Of a DNA stretch of 64,000 bases, positions 14,203-23,746 are shown piece by piece (positions within the stretch are counted from its first letter, which is position 1; each line of letters begins with the position of its first letter). Position numbers and translations under genes: made by a program. Under the pieces are notes generated by a model. That model did not search any database. It worked only from the letters and a program-made list of their open reading frames with translations, and had not been told where the DNA came from. The DNA is from Rhodovulum bhavnagarense (GTDB taxonomy: Bacteria; Pseudomonadota; Alphaproteobacteria; Rhodobacterales; Rhodobacteraceae), in the NCBI RefSeq assembly GCF_004343505.1, contig NZ_SLXU01000001.1, forward strand, positions 186,001 through 250,000. Direction: 5' to 3'.

Positions 14203-17010
14203 ATGGCGACGGAAGCGAGGGTCACCGCGGTCCTCGGGCCGACGAATACCGGCAAGACGCATTACGCGATCGAACGGATGCTGGCGCATCGGACCGGCGT
14301 GATCGGCCTGCCGCTGCGGCTGCTTGCGCGCGAGGTCTATGACCGGATCGTGGCCCTGCGTGGGCCATCCGTGGTGGCACTGGTCACCGGCGAGGAACGG
14401 ATCTTGCCCGAACGCACCCAGTACTGGGTCTGCACGGTCGAGGCGATGCCCGTCGGAATTGGGGCCGATTTCCTGGCAGTGGACGAGATCCAGCTTTGTG
14501 CCGATCCCGAGAGGGGACATGTCTTTACCGACAGGCTGTTGAATGCGCGCGGTTTGCACGAGACCTTGTTTCTCGGTGCCGAAACGATGCGCGGGGCGAT
14601 CGCGGGGCTGGTGCCCGGGGCGCAATTCATGCGCCGCGAGCGGTTTTCCGAACTGACTTATACCGGATCGAAAAAAATCAGCCGGATGCCGCCGCGCGCG
14701 GCGATCGTGGGGTTCTCGGTCGATACGGTCTATGCCAATGCTGAACTGATTCGCCGCCAAAAAGGCGGCTGCGCGGTGGTGATGGGCGCGCTGTCGCCGC
14801 GCACCCGCAACGCCCAGGTCGAACTCTACCAGAACGGTGATGTCGATTACCTGGTGGCGACAGATGCCATTGGCATGGGGCTGAATCTGGATGTCAGGCA
14901 TGTCGCCTTCTCCAGCCTGACGAAATTCGACGGCCGCCGGATGCGTCCCTTGGCCCCCAATGAACTGGCCCAGATCGCGGGCCGGGCAGGGCGCCATACC
15001 CAAAGTGGCACCTTCGGCGTCACGGGCGAGGCGCCAGCGCTGGACCCCGAAGTGGCAGAGGCGATCACCGAGAACCGCTTTGCCCCCATCCGCAAGCTGC
15101 AATGGCGCAATGCGCGGCTGGACTTTGGCACGCCCGAGCGGCTGATCGCCGCGCTTGAGACCCCGGCCAGTAACGATTGGTTGGCCCGCGCGCGCGAGGC
15201 GGACGACCTGCATGCGCTCAAGGTGCTGAGTGCCGATCCCGAATTGCGTGCCCGGCTGCGCGCGCCTGCCGATGTGCGGCTCTTGTGGGATGTGTGCCGT
15301 ATTCCCGATTTTCGCGGGATTTCTGCTGCCGAACATACCGGCATGCTGGAACGCATCTTCGGGTTCATCCAGGATCAAGGCCGGGTGCCCGACGATTGGC
15401 TGGCCGGGCAGGTGCGTCGGATCGACCGGACCGAAGGCGACATTGACACGCTTTCGAAACGGCTGGCCTATATCCGCACCTGGACATATGTCGCACAGCG
15501 CACGGGCTGGGTCGCGGACGAAGCCCATTGGCGCGGCGTCACCCGCGCGGTAGAAGACCGCCTGTCGGATGCGCTGCACGGCGCACTGACGCAAAGATTT
15601 GTTGACCGGCGGACATCTGTCCTGCTCCGCCGGTTGAAGCAGAAGGAGAGCCTTGTGGCCGAGGTCAACGACAAGGGTGAGGTAACGGTCGAGGGGGAAT
15701 TCATCGGCCGGCTTGAGGGGTTTCGCTTTCGCCAGGACGCGTCCAGCAGCCCCGATGAGGCCAAGATGCTGCGCCAGACCGCGCTTGCAGCCCTTGGGCC
15801 AGAATTCAGCCTGCGGGCCGACCGCCTGTACAACGCCCCGGATACGGAACTGGATTTCACCGAACAGGGTGGGCTGATGTGGGGGGAGCTTGCCGTCGGC
15901 AAGCTGGTGGCCGGTGCCGATCCTCTGAAGCCGACGGTGGCCGCCTTTGTCGACGACGAGGCCGGGTCGGATGTCGCAGAAAAGGTCCGCCGGCGCCTTC
16001 AACATTTCATCGACCGCAAGATCGCCACTCTGTTCGAGCCGCTTTTGACCCTTCAGCGCGATGAGGCGCTGTCGGGCCTTGCGCGTGGTTTCGGGTTCCG
16101 CATGGTCGAGGCTATGGGCATCCTGCCGCGTGATCGCGTCGCCCAAGAGGTCAAGGACCTGGATCAGGATGCGCGAAGCGCGCTGCGAAAGCATGGGTTG
16201 CGGTTCGGACAATATACGATCTTCATGCCGCTTTTGCTGAAGCCTGCACCGACGCGTCTGCGGCTGGTGCTGTTTTCGCTGTTCAAGGGGCTGGACGAGT
16301 TTCCCGAAAGCCCGCCGCCCGGCCTGGTGACGATCCCGGTCGTGGATGGTCTGCCCGAGGATTATCATGCCTTGTCGGGCTACCGTACCGCGGGGGCCCG
16401 TGCGATCCGCATCGACATGCTGGAACGGCTGGCCGACATGCTGCGCGCTGAGGATTCGCGCGGCGGGTTCGAGGCAAAGGCCGACATGCTGTCGATCACG
16501 GGCATGACGCTGGAACAGTTCGCCGACCTGATGCAGGGACTTGGCTATCAGGCCGAACGGGGCGAGCGGCCCAAGGTCAAACCGGCCCCCGAGGCGCTGG
16601 CGGAAACGCCCCCGGCCGAGGGCGCGGTGACCGAGCCAGAGTTGGAGGGCGGCACGCAGGACCCCGCGCCCCAACAGAGCGAACAGGCAAAGCCCGCCGG
16701 GCCAGATGTCGATGAGGACGGCGCGGCACAACAGGCCGCGCCCGCAGGGGAGGTGAGCGAGGCGCCGCCCGAGATCGAGGTTTACTACACTTTCGCATGG
16801 GCCCCTCGGCGCAAGCCAGGCCAGCGTCCGCGCGGCGACCGGCCCCAGGGCAAGGGCAAACCGCGTGGCAAGCCGGGGCCCAAGGGCAAGGGGGGCGCGC
16901 GTCCCGACAAGACGCAATCTTTCGAATCTCGCCCGCCCCGCAAGGAAAAACCGATCGACCCCGACAACCCCTTCGCCGCCGCGTTGATGGGCTTGAAGGA
17001 CAAGAAATAG
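14203..17010 (+). CDS. Suv3-like DExH RNA helicase
   Basis: A 935-aa superfamily 2 helicase. Walker A is GPTNTGKTHYA at residues 11-21 and motif II is DEIQ (in FLAVDEIQLC). Motif VI is QIAGRAGRH. The Suv3 C-terminal region follows to about residue 780. Suv3 is the mitochondrial degradosome helicase; alphaproteobacterial homologues are expected to unwind RNA for decay, but the substrate is not known. The last 150 residues are a low-complexity tail, first proline/glutamate-rich, then Gly/Lys/Arg-rich (RRKPGQRPRGDRPQGKGKPR), probably a disordered RNA-binding extension. The S4 gene starts three bases after its stop. Confidence 0.9.
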   Translation: MATEARVTAVLGPTNTGKTHYAIERMLAHRTGVIGLPLRLLAREVYDRIVALRGPSVVALVTGEERILPERTQYWVCTVEAMPVGIGADFLAVDEIQLCADPERGHVFTDRLLNARGLHETLFLGAETMRGAIAGLVPGAQFMRRERFSELTYTGSKKISRMPPRAAIVGFSVDTVYANAELIRRQKGGCAVVMGALSPRTRNAQVELYQNGDVDYLVATDAIGMGLNLDVRHVAFSSLTKFDGRRMRPLAPNELAQIAGRAGRHTQSGTFGVTGEAPALDPEVAEAITENRFAPIRKLQWRNARLDFGTPERLIAALETPASNDWLARAREADDLHALKVLSADPELRARLRAPADVRLLWDVCRIPDFRGISAAEHTGMLERIFGFIQDQGRVPDDWLAGQVRRIDRTEGDIDTLSKRLAYIRTWTYVAQRTGWVADEAHWRGVTRAVEDRLSDALHGALTQRFVDRRTSVLLRRLKQKESLVAEVNDKGEVTVEGEFIGRLEGFRFRQDASSSPDEAKMLRQTALAALGPEFSLRADRLYNAPDTELDFTEQGGLMWGELAVGKLVAGADPLKPTVAAFVDDEAGSDVAEKVRRRLQHFIDRKIATLFEPLLTLQRDEALSGLARGFGFRMVEAMGILPRDRVAQEVKDLDQDARSALRKHGLRFGQYTIFMPLLLKPAPTRLRLVLFSLFKGLDEFPESPPPGLVTIPVVDGLPEDYHALSGYRTAGARAIRIDMLERLADMLRAEDSRGGFEAKADMLSITGMTLEQFADLMQGLGYQAERGERPKVKPAPEALAETPPAEGAVTEPELEGGTQDPAPQQSEQAKPAGPDVDEDGAAQQAAPAGEVSEAPPEIEVYYTFAWAPRRKPGQRPRGDRPQGKGKPRGKPGPKGKGGARPDKTQSFESRPPRKEKPIDPDNPFAAALMGLKDKK

Positions 17011-17013
17011 CGC

Positions 17014-17403
17014 GTGCCCGCCGATCCGTCGACAGCGGGTGCGCCGCGCATCCGCCTGGACAAATGGCTGTGGCAGGCGCGTTTCTTCAAGACGCGGACG
17101 CTGGCGGCCAGGGTCGTCGCGGGTGGCCATGTTCGGGTCAACAGTGTCAAGATCGACAAACCCGGCGCCCGCGTCGGTCCGGGCGACACCCTGACCTTTG
17201 CCCAGGGGCGCGATATCCGGGTGGTGCGTATCCTGGCACCGGGTACTCGCCGCGGACCCGCGACCGAGGCATGCACCCTCTACGAGGACTTGACCCCGAT
17301 CAAGGACACGACACCCCCCGCCCCGCGATACGAGGGCGGCGGGCGCCCCACCAAGAAGGCGCGACGCGAGATCGAGCGCGGAACCTGTCCGCCGTTTGAA
17401 TGA
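17014..17403 (+). CDS. S4 domain RNA-binding protein (Hsp15-like)
   Basis: A 129-aa protein with an S4 domain at about residues 11-75 (RIRLDKWLWQARFFKTRTLA, then GGHVRVNSVKIDKPG) and a basic C-terminus (GRPTKKARREIER). It is the heat-shock protein 15 (HslR) type, which binds stalled 50S-nascent chain complexes in Escherichia coli. The start codon is GTG at 17014, with only four bases between it and the end of the helicase gene, so it is probably translationally coupled. An association with the RNA helicase is suggested by position only. Confidence 0.85.
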   Translation: MPADPSTAGAPRIRLDKWLWQARFFKTRTLAARVVAGGHVRVNSVKIDKPGARVGPGDTLTFAQGRDIRVVRILAPGTRRGPATEACTLYEDLTPIKDTTPPAPRYEGGGRPTKKARREIERGTCPPFE

Positions 17404-17475
17404 GCATCCCGCCGCTTGAATGATCGAACGCCCTGTTTTAGCTAGGGGCCCACACGAAAGAACGAGAGTCCGCAC

Positions 17476-17814
17476 ATGACCTATGTCGTTACAGACAATT
17501 GCATCGCCTGCAAATATACCGACTGTGTCGAAGTCTGCCCCGTGGACTGTTTCTACGAGGGTGAGAACATGCTGGTGATCCATCCCGATGAGTGCATTGA
17601 TTGCGGCGTGTGCGAACCCGAATGCCCGGCCGACGCCATCCGTCCCGACACCGAGCCGGACATGGACGAATGGGTGGAATTCAATCGCAAATATGCCGAG
17701 ATCTGGCCCTGCCTGATCACCCGCAAGGACCCGTTGCCCGAGGCGACAGAGCGGGACGGCGAAACCGGCAAGCGTGAAAAGTATTTCTCCGAACAGCCGG
17801 GCGAGGGCGGCTGA
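17476..17814 (+). CDS. fdxA: Seven-iron ferredoxin
   Basis: A 112-aa FdxA-type ferredoxin carrying one [3Fe-4S] and one [4Fe-4S] cluster. The first motif is [17 protein letters not shown], where the second cysteine position holds the usual spacing C-x7-C-x3-CP, and the second is [12 protein letters not shown]. The C-terminal segment [20 protein letters not shown] is characteristic of the AvFdI/FdxA branch. It acts as a low-potential electron carrier; the partner is not evident. Its own promoter probably lies in the 72-bp gap before it. Confidence 0.93.
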   Translation: MTYVVTDNCIACKYTDCVEVCPVDCFYEGENMLVIHPDECIDCGVCEPECPADAIRPDTEPDMDEWVEFNRKYAEIWPCLITRKDPLPEATERDGETGKREKYFSEQPGEGG

Positions 17815-18090
17815 GGGCGATTCGCCCTTCTCGCCCCCCGTTTGCCCCTGTTGGTGCGGGAAATAGGTTTTACCTTCAGGGGGTTGCCCCTGCCTAAGCG
17901 GTGCGGTGCTTTCCTTTGGTGGGCATTTCTGTTATCAATCCGTCAGATATGGCCGACCGAAACCTGACCGCATCGCGGGGCTGCTCGCTTGTGGTGCGAA
18001 ATTTCAGTGCCCGAGACACCACATGACCGGAAAGCCCGTTTCCGGCAGGTGCCTCTCGCTCTGCCAGGGGTCCCTGCGAGGAAGAACTGA

Positions 18091-18600
18091 ATGACCAAGA
18101 CCAAGAAATCCGAGTTTCGCCCCAATGACTTTGTCGTCTACCCGGCGCACGGGGTGGGCAAGATCGTTTCGATCGAAGAACAGGAAATCGCCGGCATCCC
18201 GCTGGAGCTGTTCGTGATTTCTTTCGAGAAGGACAAGATGACCCTGCGCGTGCCGACCAACAAGGCGACCGAGGTAGGGATGCGGTCGCTATCCACGCCC
18301 GACGTGGTCTCGAAGGCGATGGACGTCCTCAAGGGCAAGGCCAAGGTGAAACGTGCGATGTGGTCGCGCCGCGCCCAGGAATACGAGCAGAAGATCAACT
18401 CGGGCGACCTGATCTCGATCGCCGAGGTGGTGCGCGACCTGCACCGCACCGACGACCAGCGCGAACAGAGCTATTCCGAGCGCCAGCTCTACGAGGCCGC
18501 GCTTGAACGTCTGACCCGCGAGGTCGCCGCCGTTTCCGGGGCCGACGAGATGTCTGCGCAAAAGCAGGTGGACGAGGTTCTGGTCTCGCGCGCGGCCTGA
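18091..18600 (+). CDS. carD: CarD family transcription regulator
   Basis: A 169-aa CdnL/CarD protein that binds the RNA polymerase beta subunit and stabilises open complexes at housekeeping promoters. The N-terminal RNA polymerase-interacting Tudor-like domain is DFVVYPAHGVGKIVSIEEQE and the C-terminal helical DNA-binding domain contains VKRAMWSRRAQEYEQKINSG. GAGGAAG precedes the ATG by seven bases. The 276-bp upstream gap contains a small hairpin CAGGGG-GTTG-CCCCTG (about 17877-17892), but I see no other feature there. The gene ends in a strong terminator. Confidence 0.95.
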   Translation: MTKTKKSEFRPNDFVVYPAHGVGKIVSIEEQEIAGIPLELFVISFEKDKMTLRVPTNKATEVGMRSLSTPDVVSKAMDVLKGKAKVKRAMWSRRAQEYEQKINSGDLISIAEVVRDLHRTDDQREQSYSERQLYEAALERLTREVAAVSGADEMSAQKQVDEVLVSRAA

Positions 18601-18642
18601 TCGACACCCGCTTGCGCCGGCCTTGTGCCGGGATCACCATTG

Positions 18643-18672
18643 AAACCGCGGCCTGTCGGGCCGCGGTTTTTT
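18643..18672 (+). terminator. Intrinsic terminator of carD
   Basis: AACCGCGGCC (18644-18653) pairs with GGCCGCGGTT (18659-18668) around a five-base loop and runs into TTTTTT. The A-rich left flank could also serve the convergent gene. Confidence 0.92.
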
Positions 18673-18684
18673 GTTGTGTCGTTT

Positions 18685-19386
18685 CTAGGTGGCCTCGATG
18701 TCGATCGATTGAAGCACCTCTGGCTCGATTACCTCGACGCCGGCAAGCGCATCCTTGAGTTCCTGCGCCGATTGTTCGAGAAGCGGGAAGGTCCGGTAAT
18801 GGCAGGGGATCACCGTCTTGAAATCGAAGAAGGTCCGTGCCGCATAGGCCGCCCGCCTCATGTCCATGGTGAAATGCCCGCCCGCGCACAGGATGCCGAT
18901 ATCGGGGGCGTGCAGGTCGTTGAAGATTTCCATGTCCGCCATCACGTCGGTATCGCCCGTCACATAGATCGTGTGCCCCTCGCCCGAGATCATGAATCCG
19001 GCCTCGCCACCGGTATAGACCGGCCCGTCCGGCCCCGGCACCGATGAAGAATGGACCGCGTTCACCAGCGTGACCGCGACATCGCCCAGATGCACCGTGC
19101 CGCCCTTGTTGAAACCGATTACATCGATCGCCTCTTTTTGCTGCCACCAGGTCATCAGATCGTAGATTCCGACCGCGGGGATCGCCAGCTCGCGCGCGAT
19201 CGCCACCGCATCGGCGACGTGATCACCATGCCCGTGACTCACAAGCACATGGGTCGCGCCGCTGATCGCCTCGGCGCGGCGGGCTTCGGGGAAGATCGGG
19301 TTGCCGCTGAGCCAGGGATCGACCAGCAGCACCTGACCGCCGATCTCTATACGAAAGCCGGAATGGCCGAGCCAGGTGATTTTCAT
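18685..19386 (-). CDS. UPF0173 metal-dependent hydrolase (metallo-beta-lactamase fold)
   Basis: A 233-aa MBL-fold protein of the UPF0173 family. It starts MKITWLGHSGFRIEIGGQVL and contains the metal motif SHGHGDHVAD (HxHxDH) and TGDTDVMADM, the fourth metal aspartate region. Members are widespread and their substrate is unknown; they resemble RNase Z/UlaG-like phosphoesterases. The ATG at 19386 is chosen over one two codons earlier because GGGAG is six bases upstream of it. It diverges from the ceramidase-like gene. Confidence 0.92.
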   Translation of the reverse strand: MKITWLGHSGFRIEIGGQVLLVDPWLSGNPIFPEARRAEAISGATHVLVSHGHGDHVADAVAIARELAIPAVGIYDLMTWWQQKEAIDVIGFNKGGTVHLGDVAVTLVNAVHSSSVPGPDGPVYTGGEAGFMISGEGHTIYVTGDTDVMADMEIFNDLHAPDIGILCAGGHFTMDMRRAAYAARTFFDFKTVIPCHYRTFPLLEQSAQELKDALAGVEVIEPEVLQSIDIEAT

Positions 19387-19442
19387 GGACATCTCCCTAT
19401 CTGAACCTCTGTCGGAGCATAGCAAGGAGCAGCGCGATTGCC

Positions 19443-20093
19443 ATGGACTGGATGCGCCCGATCGATGCCTATTGCGAACGCAGCGACCCATCTTTCTGGG
19501 CCGAGCCGGTCAATGCCTTGACAAATGCCGCGTTCCTGGTGGCAGCCGCGGTGATGTGGCCGCGCGTGGCCGGGATGCCTATGGCGCGCGCGCTTTGCGT
19601 GGTGCTGGGGCTGATCGGTATCGGCAGCTTCCTGTTTCACAGCCTGGCCAACGCTGTGGCGGGGTTGGCCGATGTGCTGCCGATTCTGGGTTTCATCCTG
19701 CTTTACCTGTACGTGGCGCATCGGCGCTTCTGGGGGTTGGGGCGCTGGTCCGCGCTGACCTTGAGCGCGGCCTTTCTGCCCTATGCGGCGGTGCTTGCGC
19801 CGCTCTTCGGGATGTTGCCCGGCTTGGGCAGCTCGGCCGGATATGCGCCGGTTGCCCTGTTGATCGGGATCCATGCCCTCTTGCTGCGCGGTCGGGCGCC
19901 TGCCACCGCCGCGGGGCTGGGCCTGGGGGCGGGCGTGCTGAGTGTCTCGATTGTCTTTCGCAGCCTGGACGAGCCGCTTTGCGCCGCGATCCCGTTGGGC
20001 ACACATTTCCTGTGGCATGTCCTGAATGCGATCATGCTTGCCTGGGTGATCGAGGTTTACCGCCGACACGAAACCGCGTGCGCCCAATCCTGA
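19443..20093 (+). CDS. Ceramidase-like integral membrane protein
   Basis: A 216-aa protein with about seven membrane helices. The start MDWMRPIDAYCERSDPSFWA and EPVNALTNAAFLVAAA match the alkaline ceramidase domain (YCE..DPSFWAEPVNALTN), whose E and the later GIGSFLFHSLAN and THFLWHVLNA histidines form the zinc site of the CREST superfamily. The motif residues appear present, so hydrolysis of a ceramide-like or other amide-linked lipid is possible. Sphingolipid substrates in this organism are not shown. Ribosome binding site AAGGAG lies 13 bases upstream, a long spacing. Confidence 0.85.
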   Translation: MDWMRPIDAYCERSDPSFWAEPVNALTNAAFLVAAAVMWPRVAGMPMARALCVVLGLIGIGSFLFHSLANAVAGLADVLPILGFILLYLYVAHRRFWGLGRWSALTLSAAFLPYAAVLAPLFGMLPGLGSSAGYAPVALLIGIHALLLRGRAPATAAGLGLGAGVLSVSIVFRSLDEPLCAAIPLGTHFLWHVLNAIMLAWVIEVYRRHETACAQS

Positions 20094-20123
20094 GGGCGCA
20101 CGTGACGGCAGGGGAAGGGCCAT

Positions 20124-20145
20124 GGGTATTTTTCCCAAGAAGAAG
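20124..20145 (+). repeat. Dispersed intergenic element copy
   Basis: GGGTATTTTTCCCAAGAAGA plus AG; copy of the element also at 26017, 36924, 52634 and 59350. It sits between the convergent ceramidase-like and purU genes. Confidence 0.7.
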
Positions 20146-20205
20146 AAGCTGCCGGTTTGCCATGAAAGCATGCGCAAGACAGGGGCGGCGCGTGACGCGC
20201 GACGA

Positions 20206-21066
20206 TCAGCCCGGCATGAACACCACGGTCTTGTGTCCGTTCGGCAGAACCCGGCGTTGCAGGTGGAGCCGCACGGCACGGGCCAGAACGCGGCTTTCGA
20301 TGTCGCGGCCGACCGCAACGTAGTCATCGGCGGATAGCGCGTGGTTCACGCGTTCGGTTTCCTGTTCGATGATCGGGCCTTCGTCGAGATCGGCGGTCAC
20401 GTAATGCGCAGTGGCGCCGATCAGCTTTACCCCCCGTTCATAAGCCTGGTGATAAGGCTTGGCCCCCTTGAAGGAGGGCAGGAACGAATGGTGGATGTTG
20501 ATCACCCGGCCCGCGAGCGCGCGGCTGAGGTCATCGGAAAGCACCTGCATGTAGCGCGCCAGAACCACCAGTTCGGCGCCCGTTTCTTCGACCAGCGCCT
20601 TGAGCCTGGCCTCTTGCTCGGGCTTGTTCTGTGTTGTCACGGGCCAATGGTGATAGGGGATGGCGTTGGCCTCGGCGGTGGGGCGGCTATCATCGTGGTT
20701 GGAAACGATCGCCACGACCTCGGCCTGCATCCAGCCCACGCGGATCTGGTAGAGAAGGTGCAGCAGGGCATGGTCGAACTTTGAAACCATCAGGATGATC
20801 CGGGGCCGCCGGTCGGCACTGACGACTTCGGCGGTCATGTCATAGCCGTTGATCACCGGGGCAAGGCGGGTGCGCAGTTCTTCGGCCTCCGCCGGGGTTT
20901 CGGTATCGAAAGCCACGCGCATGAAGAACCGCCCGGTTTCGGTGTCGCGGAACTGAGAGCTTTCGCGGATGTTGCCACCCAGCGCGGTGATCGCGTTCGA
21001 GACGGTGGCCACGATTCCGCGCTGGTCTGCGCAGGTCAGCGTCAGGATGAAATCTGTCGAGGTCAT
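20206..21066 (-). CDS. purU: Formyltetrahydrofolate deformylase
   Basis: Hydrolyses 10-formyltetrahydrofolate to tetrahydrofolate and formate, supplying formate and balancing one-carbon pools. The 286-aa protein has an N-terminal ACT domain (FILTLTCADQRGIVATVSNA) and a C-terminal formyltransferase-like domain. Catalytic asparagine and histidine lie in GRVINIHHSFLPSFKG and the aspartate in TADLDEGPIIEQ. The length is standard. It points away from gatC, and its 3' end carries the dispersed element. Confidence 0.95.
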   Translation of the reverse strand: MTSTDFILTLTCADQRGIVATVSNAITALGGNIRESSQFRDTETGRFFMRVAFDTETPAEAEELRTRLAPVINGYDMTAEVVSADRRPRIILMVSKFDHALLHLLYQIRVGWMQAEVVAIVSNHDDSRPTAEANAIPYHHWPVTTQNKPEQEARLKALVEETGAELVVLARYMQVLSDDLSRALAGRVINIHHSFLPSFKGAKPYHQAYERGVKLIGATAHYVTADLDEGPIIEQETERVNHALSADDYVAVGRDIESRVLARAVRLHLQRRVLPNGHKTVVFMPG

Positions 21067-21251
21067 CGGAAAAATTGCCTTTCTGGGATCGGGGCACGGC
21101 CCGTCTTGGGATAGCCCGGCCCGGATTTCAAGCGCCTTTCCGGTTGCGGCATTCCGCGGTCCGGCCGCGACGGGTGCGGGTGCTCTTGCAGCGCGGCCGG
21201 TGCGGGGCTAAACGCTGGGGCGAGATTTCAGGCACAAGAAAAGGCGGCCCC

Positions 21252-21539
21252 ATGTCCATCGACATCGACACCGCGCGGCGGGTGGCGCACCTGGCCCGTA
21301 TCGCCGTGCAAGAGGACGACCTGCCCGAACTGGCGCGCGAGCTGTCGGGTATCCTGACCTTCATGGAGCAGTTGAACGAGGTCGATGTCGAGGGCGTCGA
21401 ACCGATGACCTCGGTCACGCCGATGCGTCTGAAACGGCGCGAGGACATCGTCACCGATGGCGGCATGCAAGGCAAGATCCTGTCGAACGCGCCCGATGCC
21501 CGCGAAGGATTTTTCGCCGTGCCCAAGGTGGTGGAGTAA
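21252..21539 (+). CDS. gatC: Glutamyl-tRNA(Gln)/aspartyl-tRNA(Asn) amidotransferase subunit C
   Basis: The 95-aa small subunit of the GatCAB amidotransferase, which converts misacylated Glu-tRNA(Gln) (and Asp-tRNA(Asn)) to the correct form. [20 protein letters not shown], then [20 protein letters not shown] and a C-terminal [11 protein letters not shown] are the family signatures. It lies five bases upstream of gatA in one operon; gatB is not in the window. Confidence 0.95.
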   Translation: MSIDIDTARRVAHLARIAVQEDDLPELARELSGILTFMEQLNEVDVEGVEPMTSVTPMRLKRREDIVTDGGMQGKILSNAPDAREGFFAVPKVVE

Positions 21540-21544
21540 GACCG

Positions 21545-23032
21545 ATGAGCGATCTGACCAAGCTGACCCTGGCCGGTGCGCGCGATGCGCTGCGCAAGGC
21601 CGAGACCACTTCGGTTGCCCTGACCGAGGCGTGTCTGGCGGAAATCGAGGACGCTGGCGCCCTGAACGCCTTTGTTCACATGACACCCGAGATCGCGATT
21701 GATCAGGCGCGTGCGGCGGATGCCCGGATCGCGGCGGGTGAGGCGCCGGCGATGTGCGGTATGCCCTTGGGGATCAAGGACCTCTTCTGCACGCGCGAGG
21801 TCCCGTCCCAGGCCGCGTCGCATATCCTGAACGGGTTCCGGCCCGAGTATGAATCCACCGTCACCCAGAAGCTTTGGGATGCCGGGGCAGTGATGCTGGG
21901 CAAGCTGAACATGGACGAGTTCGCGATGGGCAGCAGCAACGAGAGCAGCGTTTACGGCAATGCGGTCAATCCCTGGCGGCGCGACGATGATGACGCGCCG
22001 CTTACGCCCGGCGGCAGTTCGGGCGGCTCGGCTGCGGCCGTGGCCGCGGATATGTGCCTGGCCGCTACCGGGACCGACACGGGTGGGTCCATCCGGCAAC
22101 CGGCGGCGTTCACCGGCATCGTGGGGCTGAAGCCCACATATGGGCGTTGCTCGCGCTGGGGGGTCGTGGCCTTTGCCTCGTCGCTGGACCAGGCCGGACC
22201 GATGACCAAGACGGTACGCGATGCCGCGATCATGCTGGGCGCGATGGCCGGGCATGACCCCAAGGATTCCACCAGTGCCGATCTGGTCGTTCCCGATTTC
22301 GAGGCCGCGATTACCGGCGACATTCGCGGCAAGAAGATCGGCATCCCGCGGGAATACCGGATGGACGGCATGCCTGCCGAGATAGAGAAGCTGTGGGCCG
22401 ATGGCGCCGCGATGCTGCGTGATGCGGGGGCCGAGATCGTCGACATCTCGCTGCCCCATACCAAATACGCGCTGCCCGCCTATTACGTGATTGCCCCGGC
22501 CGAGGCGTCCAGCAACCTGGCGCGCTATGACGGGGTGCGCTATGGTCACCGCGCCAAGCTCGCCCAGGGCGACGGCATCGTGCAGATGTACGAAAAGACC
22601 CGCGCCGAGGGGTTCGGCCCGGAGGTGCAACGTCGGGTCATGATCGGCACCTACGTTCTGTCGGCGGGCTTCTACGACGCCTATTACAACCGCGCCCGCA
22701 AGGTCCGCACGCTGATCAAGCGCGACTTCGAGACCGTCTTTGCCGAGGGGATCGACGCGATCCTGACGCCGGCCACGCCGTCCGCCGCCTTCGGCCTGGG
22801 CGAGATGGCAGAGGCCGACCCGGTGCAGATGTATCTCAACGACGTGTTCACGGTGACGGTGAACCTGGCCGGCCTGCCGGGCATCGCGGTGCCCGCAGGG
22901 CTGGACGCGAAGGGGCTGCCGCTTGGGCTGCAACTGATCGGGCGGCCTTGGGAAGAGGGCGATCTGCTGAATACCGCCGAGGTGTTGGAACGCGCGGCCG
23001 GGTTTGTTTCCAAGCCGTCGAAATGGTGGTAA
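21545..23032 (+). CDS. gatA: Glutamyl-tRNA(Gln) amidotransferase subunit A
   Basis: The 495-aa catalytic amidase subunit that releases ammonia from glutamine. The amidase signature is present: LGIKDLFC supplies the lysine, [13 protein letters not shown] the cis-serine region, and [20 protein letters not shown] the nucleophilic serine in GGSIR. The length is typical. It is translated directly after gatC (ATG five bases from the gatC stop). The downstream lipoprotein gene starts 47 bases after the stop and may be cotranscribed. Confidence 0.97.
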   Translation: MSDLTKLTLAGARDALRKAETTSVALTEACLAEIEDAGALNAFVHMTPEIAIDQARAADARIAAGEAPAMCGMPLGIKDLFCTREVPSQAASHILNGFRPEYESTVTQKLWDAGAVMLGKLNMDEFAMGSSNESSVYGNAVNPWRRDDDDAPLTPGGSSGGSAAAVAADMCLAATGTDTGGSIRQPAAFTGIVGLKPTYGRCSRWGVVAFASSLDQAGPMTKTVRDAAIMLGAMAGHDPKDSTSADLVVPDFEAAITGDIRGKKIGIPREYRMDGMPAEIEKLWADGAAMLRDAGAEIVDISLPHTKYALPAYYVIAPAEASSNLARYDGVRYGHRAKLAQGDGIVQMYEKTRAEGFGPEVQRRVMIGTYVLSAGFYDAYYNRARKVRTLIKRDFETVFAEGIDAILTPATPSAAFGLGEMAEADPVQMYLNDVFTVTVNLAGLPGIAVPAGLDAKGLPLGLQLIGRPWEEGDLLNTAEVLERAAGFVSKPSKWW

Positions 23033-23079
23033 AAGGCGCGTCGAAATCGTTGCAGAACGACAAGAGCAGGATCGATCCG

Positions 23080-23742
23080 ATGCGCAAGGCTTACCCGGTG
23101 CTGGCCATGCTGGCGCTGGTCGCATGTTCGCCCGAGGTGCCCGATTCCGCCGCAGGCGTCGGGTTTGGCAGTTATGACAACTACGCCGCACAGCGCGAGC
23201 GCGCGCTTGCCAGCGAGATGACCGTGCGCGCGCCGCAACAAGCAGGCGTGCCATCCGCCGATGCACTATCCGAGGCGTTTCCCTTGCCGGCCAGCGGCGA
23301 GACCCGGGGGGCTGAGGCAGACCCTTTGACCGCCGTCATTGATGTCAATAACCCCGGCATTTCCGACGAACAGAGTTTTGACGCCGTGGCCTCGCGCGAG
23401 ACGATCCAGAGCGATCGCGAGCGGCTCGAGGCGCAGCGCCAGCAATATACGTTTATAGAACCTGAACCGCTGCCGCCGCGACAGGGTGGGGTGGGGCCGA
23501 ATATCGTGCAATACGCGCTATCGACCACCAACGCACCGGGTGAGGCGCGGTATCGCCGCGGGGGGCTGACCGGCATGTCGCGGTTCCAGAAGGCTTGTGC
23601 GAAATACCCCTCGTCCGATCTTGCGCAACAGGCCTTCCTGTCCGCGGGCGGACCCGAGCGCGACAAGCTGGGGCTCGACCCCGATGGCGATGGATTCGCG
23701 TGCTATTGGGATCCCACGCCCTTCAGGGCAGCGGTGAACTAG
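23080..23742 (+). CDS. Lipoprotein with C-terminal excalibur-like calcium-binding motif
   Basis: A 220-aa protein beginning MRKAYPVLAMLALVACSPEV. LVAC is a lipobox, so cysteine 16 should be lipidated and the protein anchored in a membrane facing the periplasm. The middle is low-complexity and probably disordered. The end DKLGLDPDGDGFACYWDPTP matches the DxDxDGxxCE-like excalibur motif, with alanine-cysteine at its core. A role at the cell envelope is inferred. It is followed four bases later by an amidase gene, which suggests a peptidoglycan-related pair. Confidence 0.8.
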   Translation: MRKAYPVLAMLALVACSPEVPDSAAGVGFGSYDNYAAQRERALASEMTVRAPQQAGVPSADALSEAFPLPASGETRGAEADPLTAVIDVNNPGISDEQSFDAVASRETIQSDRERLEAQRQQYTFIEPEPLPPRQGGVGPNIVQYALSTTNAPGEARYRRGGLTGMSRFQKACAKYPSSDLAQQAFLSAGGPERDKLGLDPDGDGFACYWDPTPFRAAVN

Positions 23743-23746
23743 GCGC

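Noticed and set aside
14104-17583. A 1159-codon open frame on the minus strand across the helicase region
   Set aside because: It is antisense to the Suv3-like helicase, which has clear motifs. Its composition (Arg/Gln/His/Pro-rich, no family motif) is that of a mirror frame in high-GC DNA.
21128-23266. Long minus-strand frame over gatC-gatA
   Set aside because: Shadow of gatA; no start signal, no motifs, and both gat genes are unambiguous.
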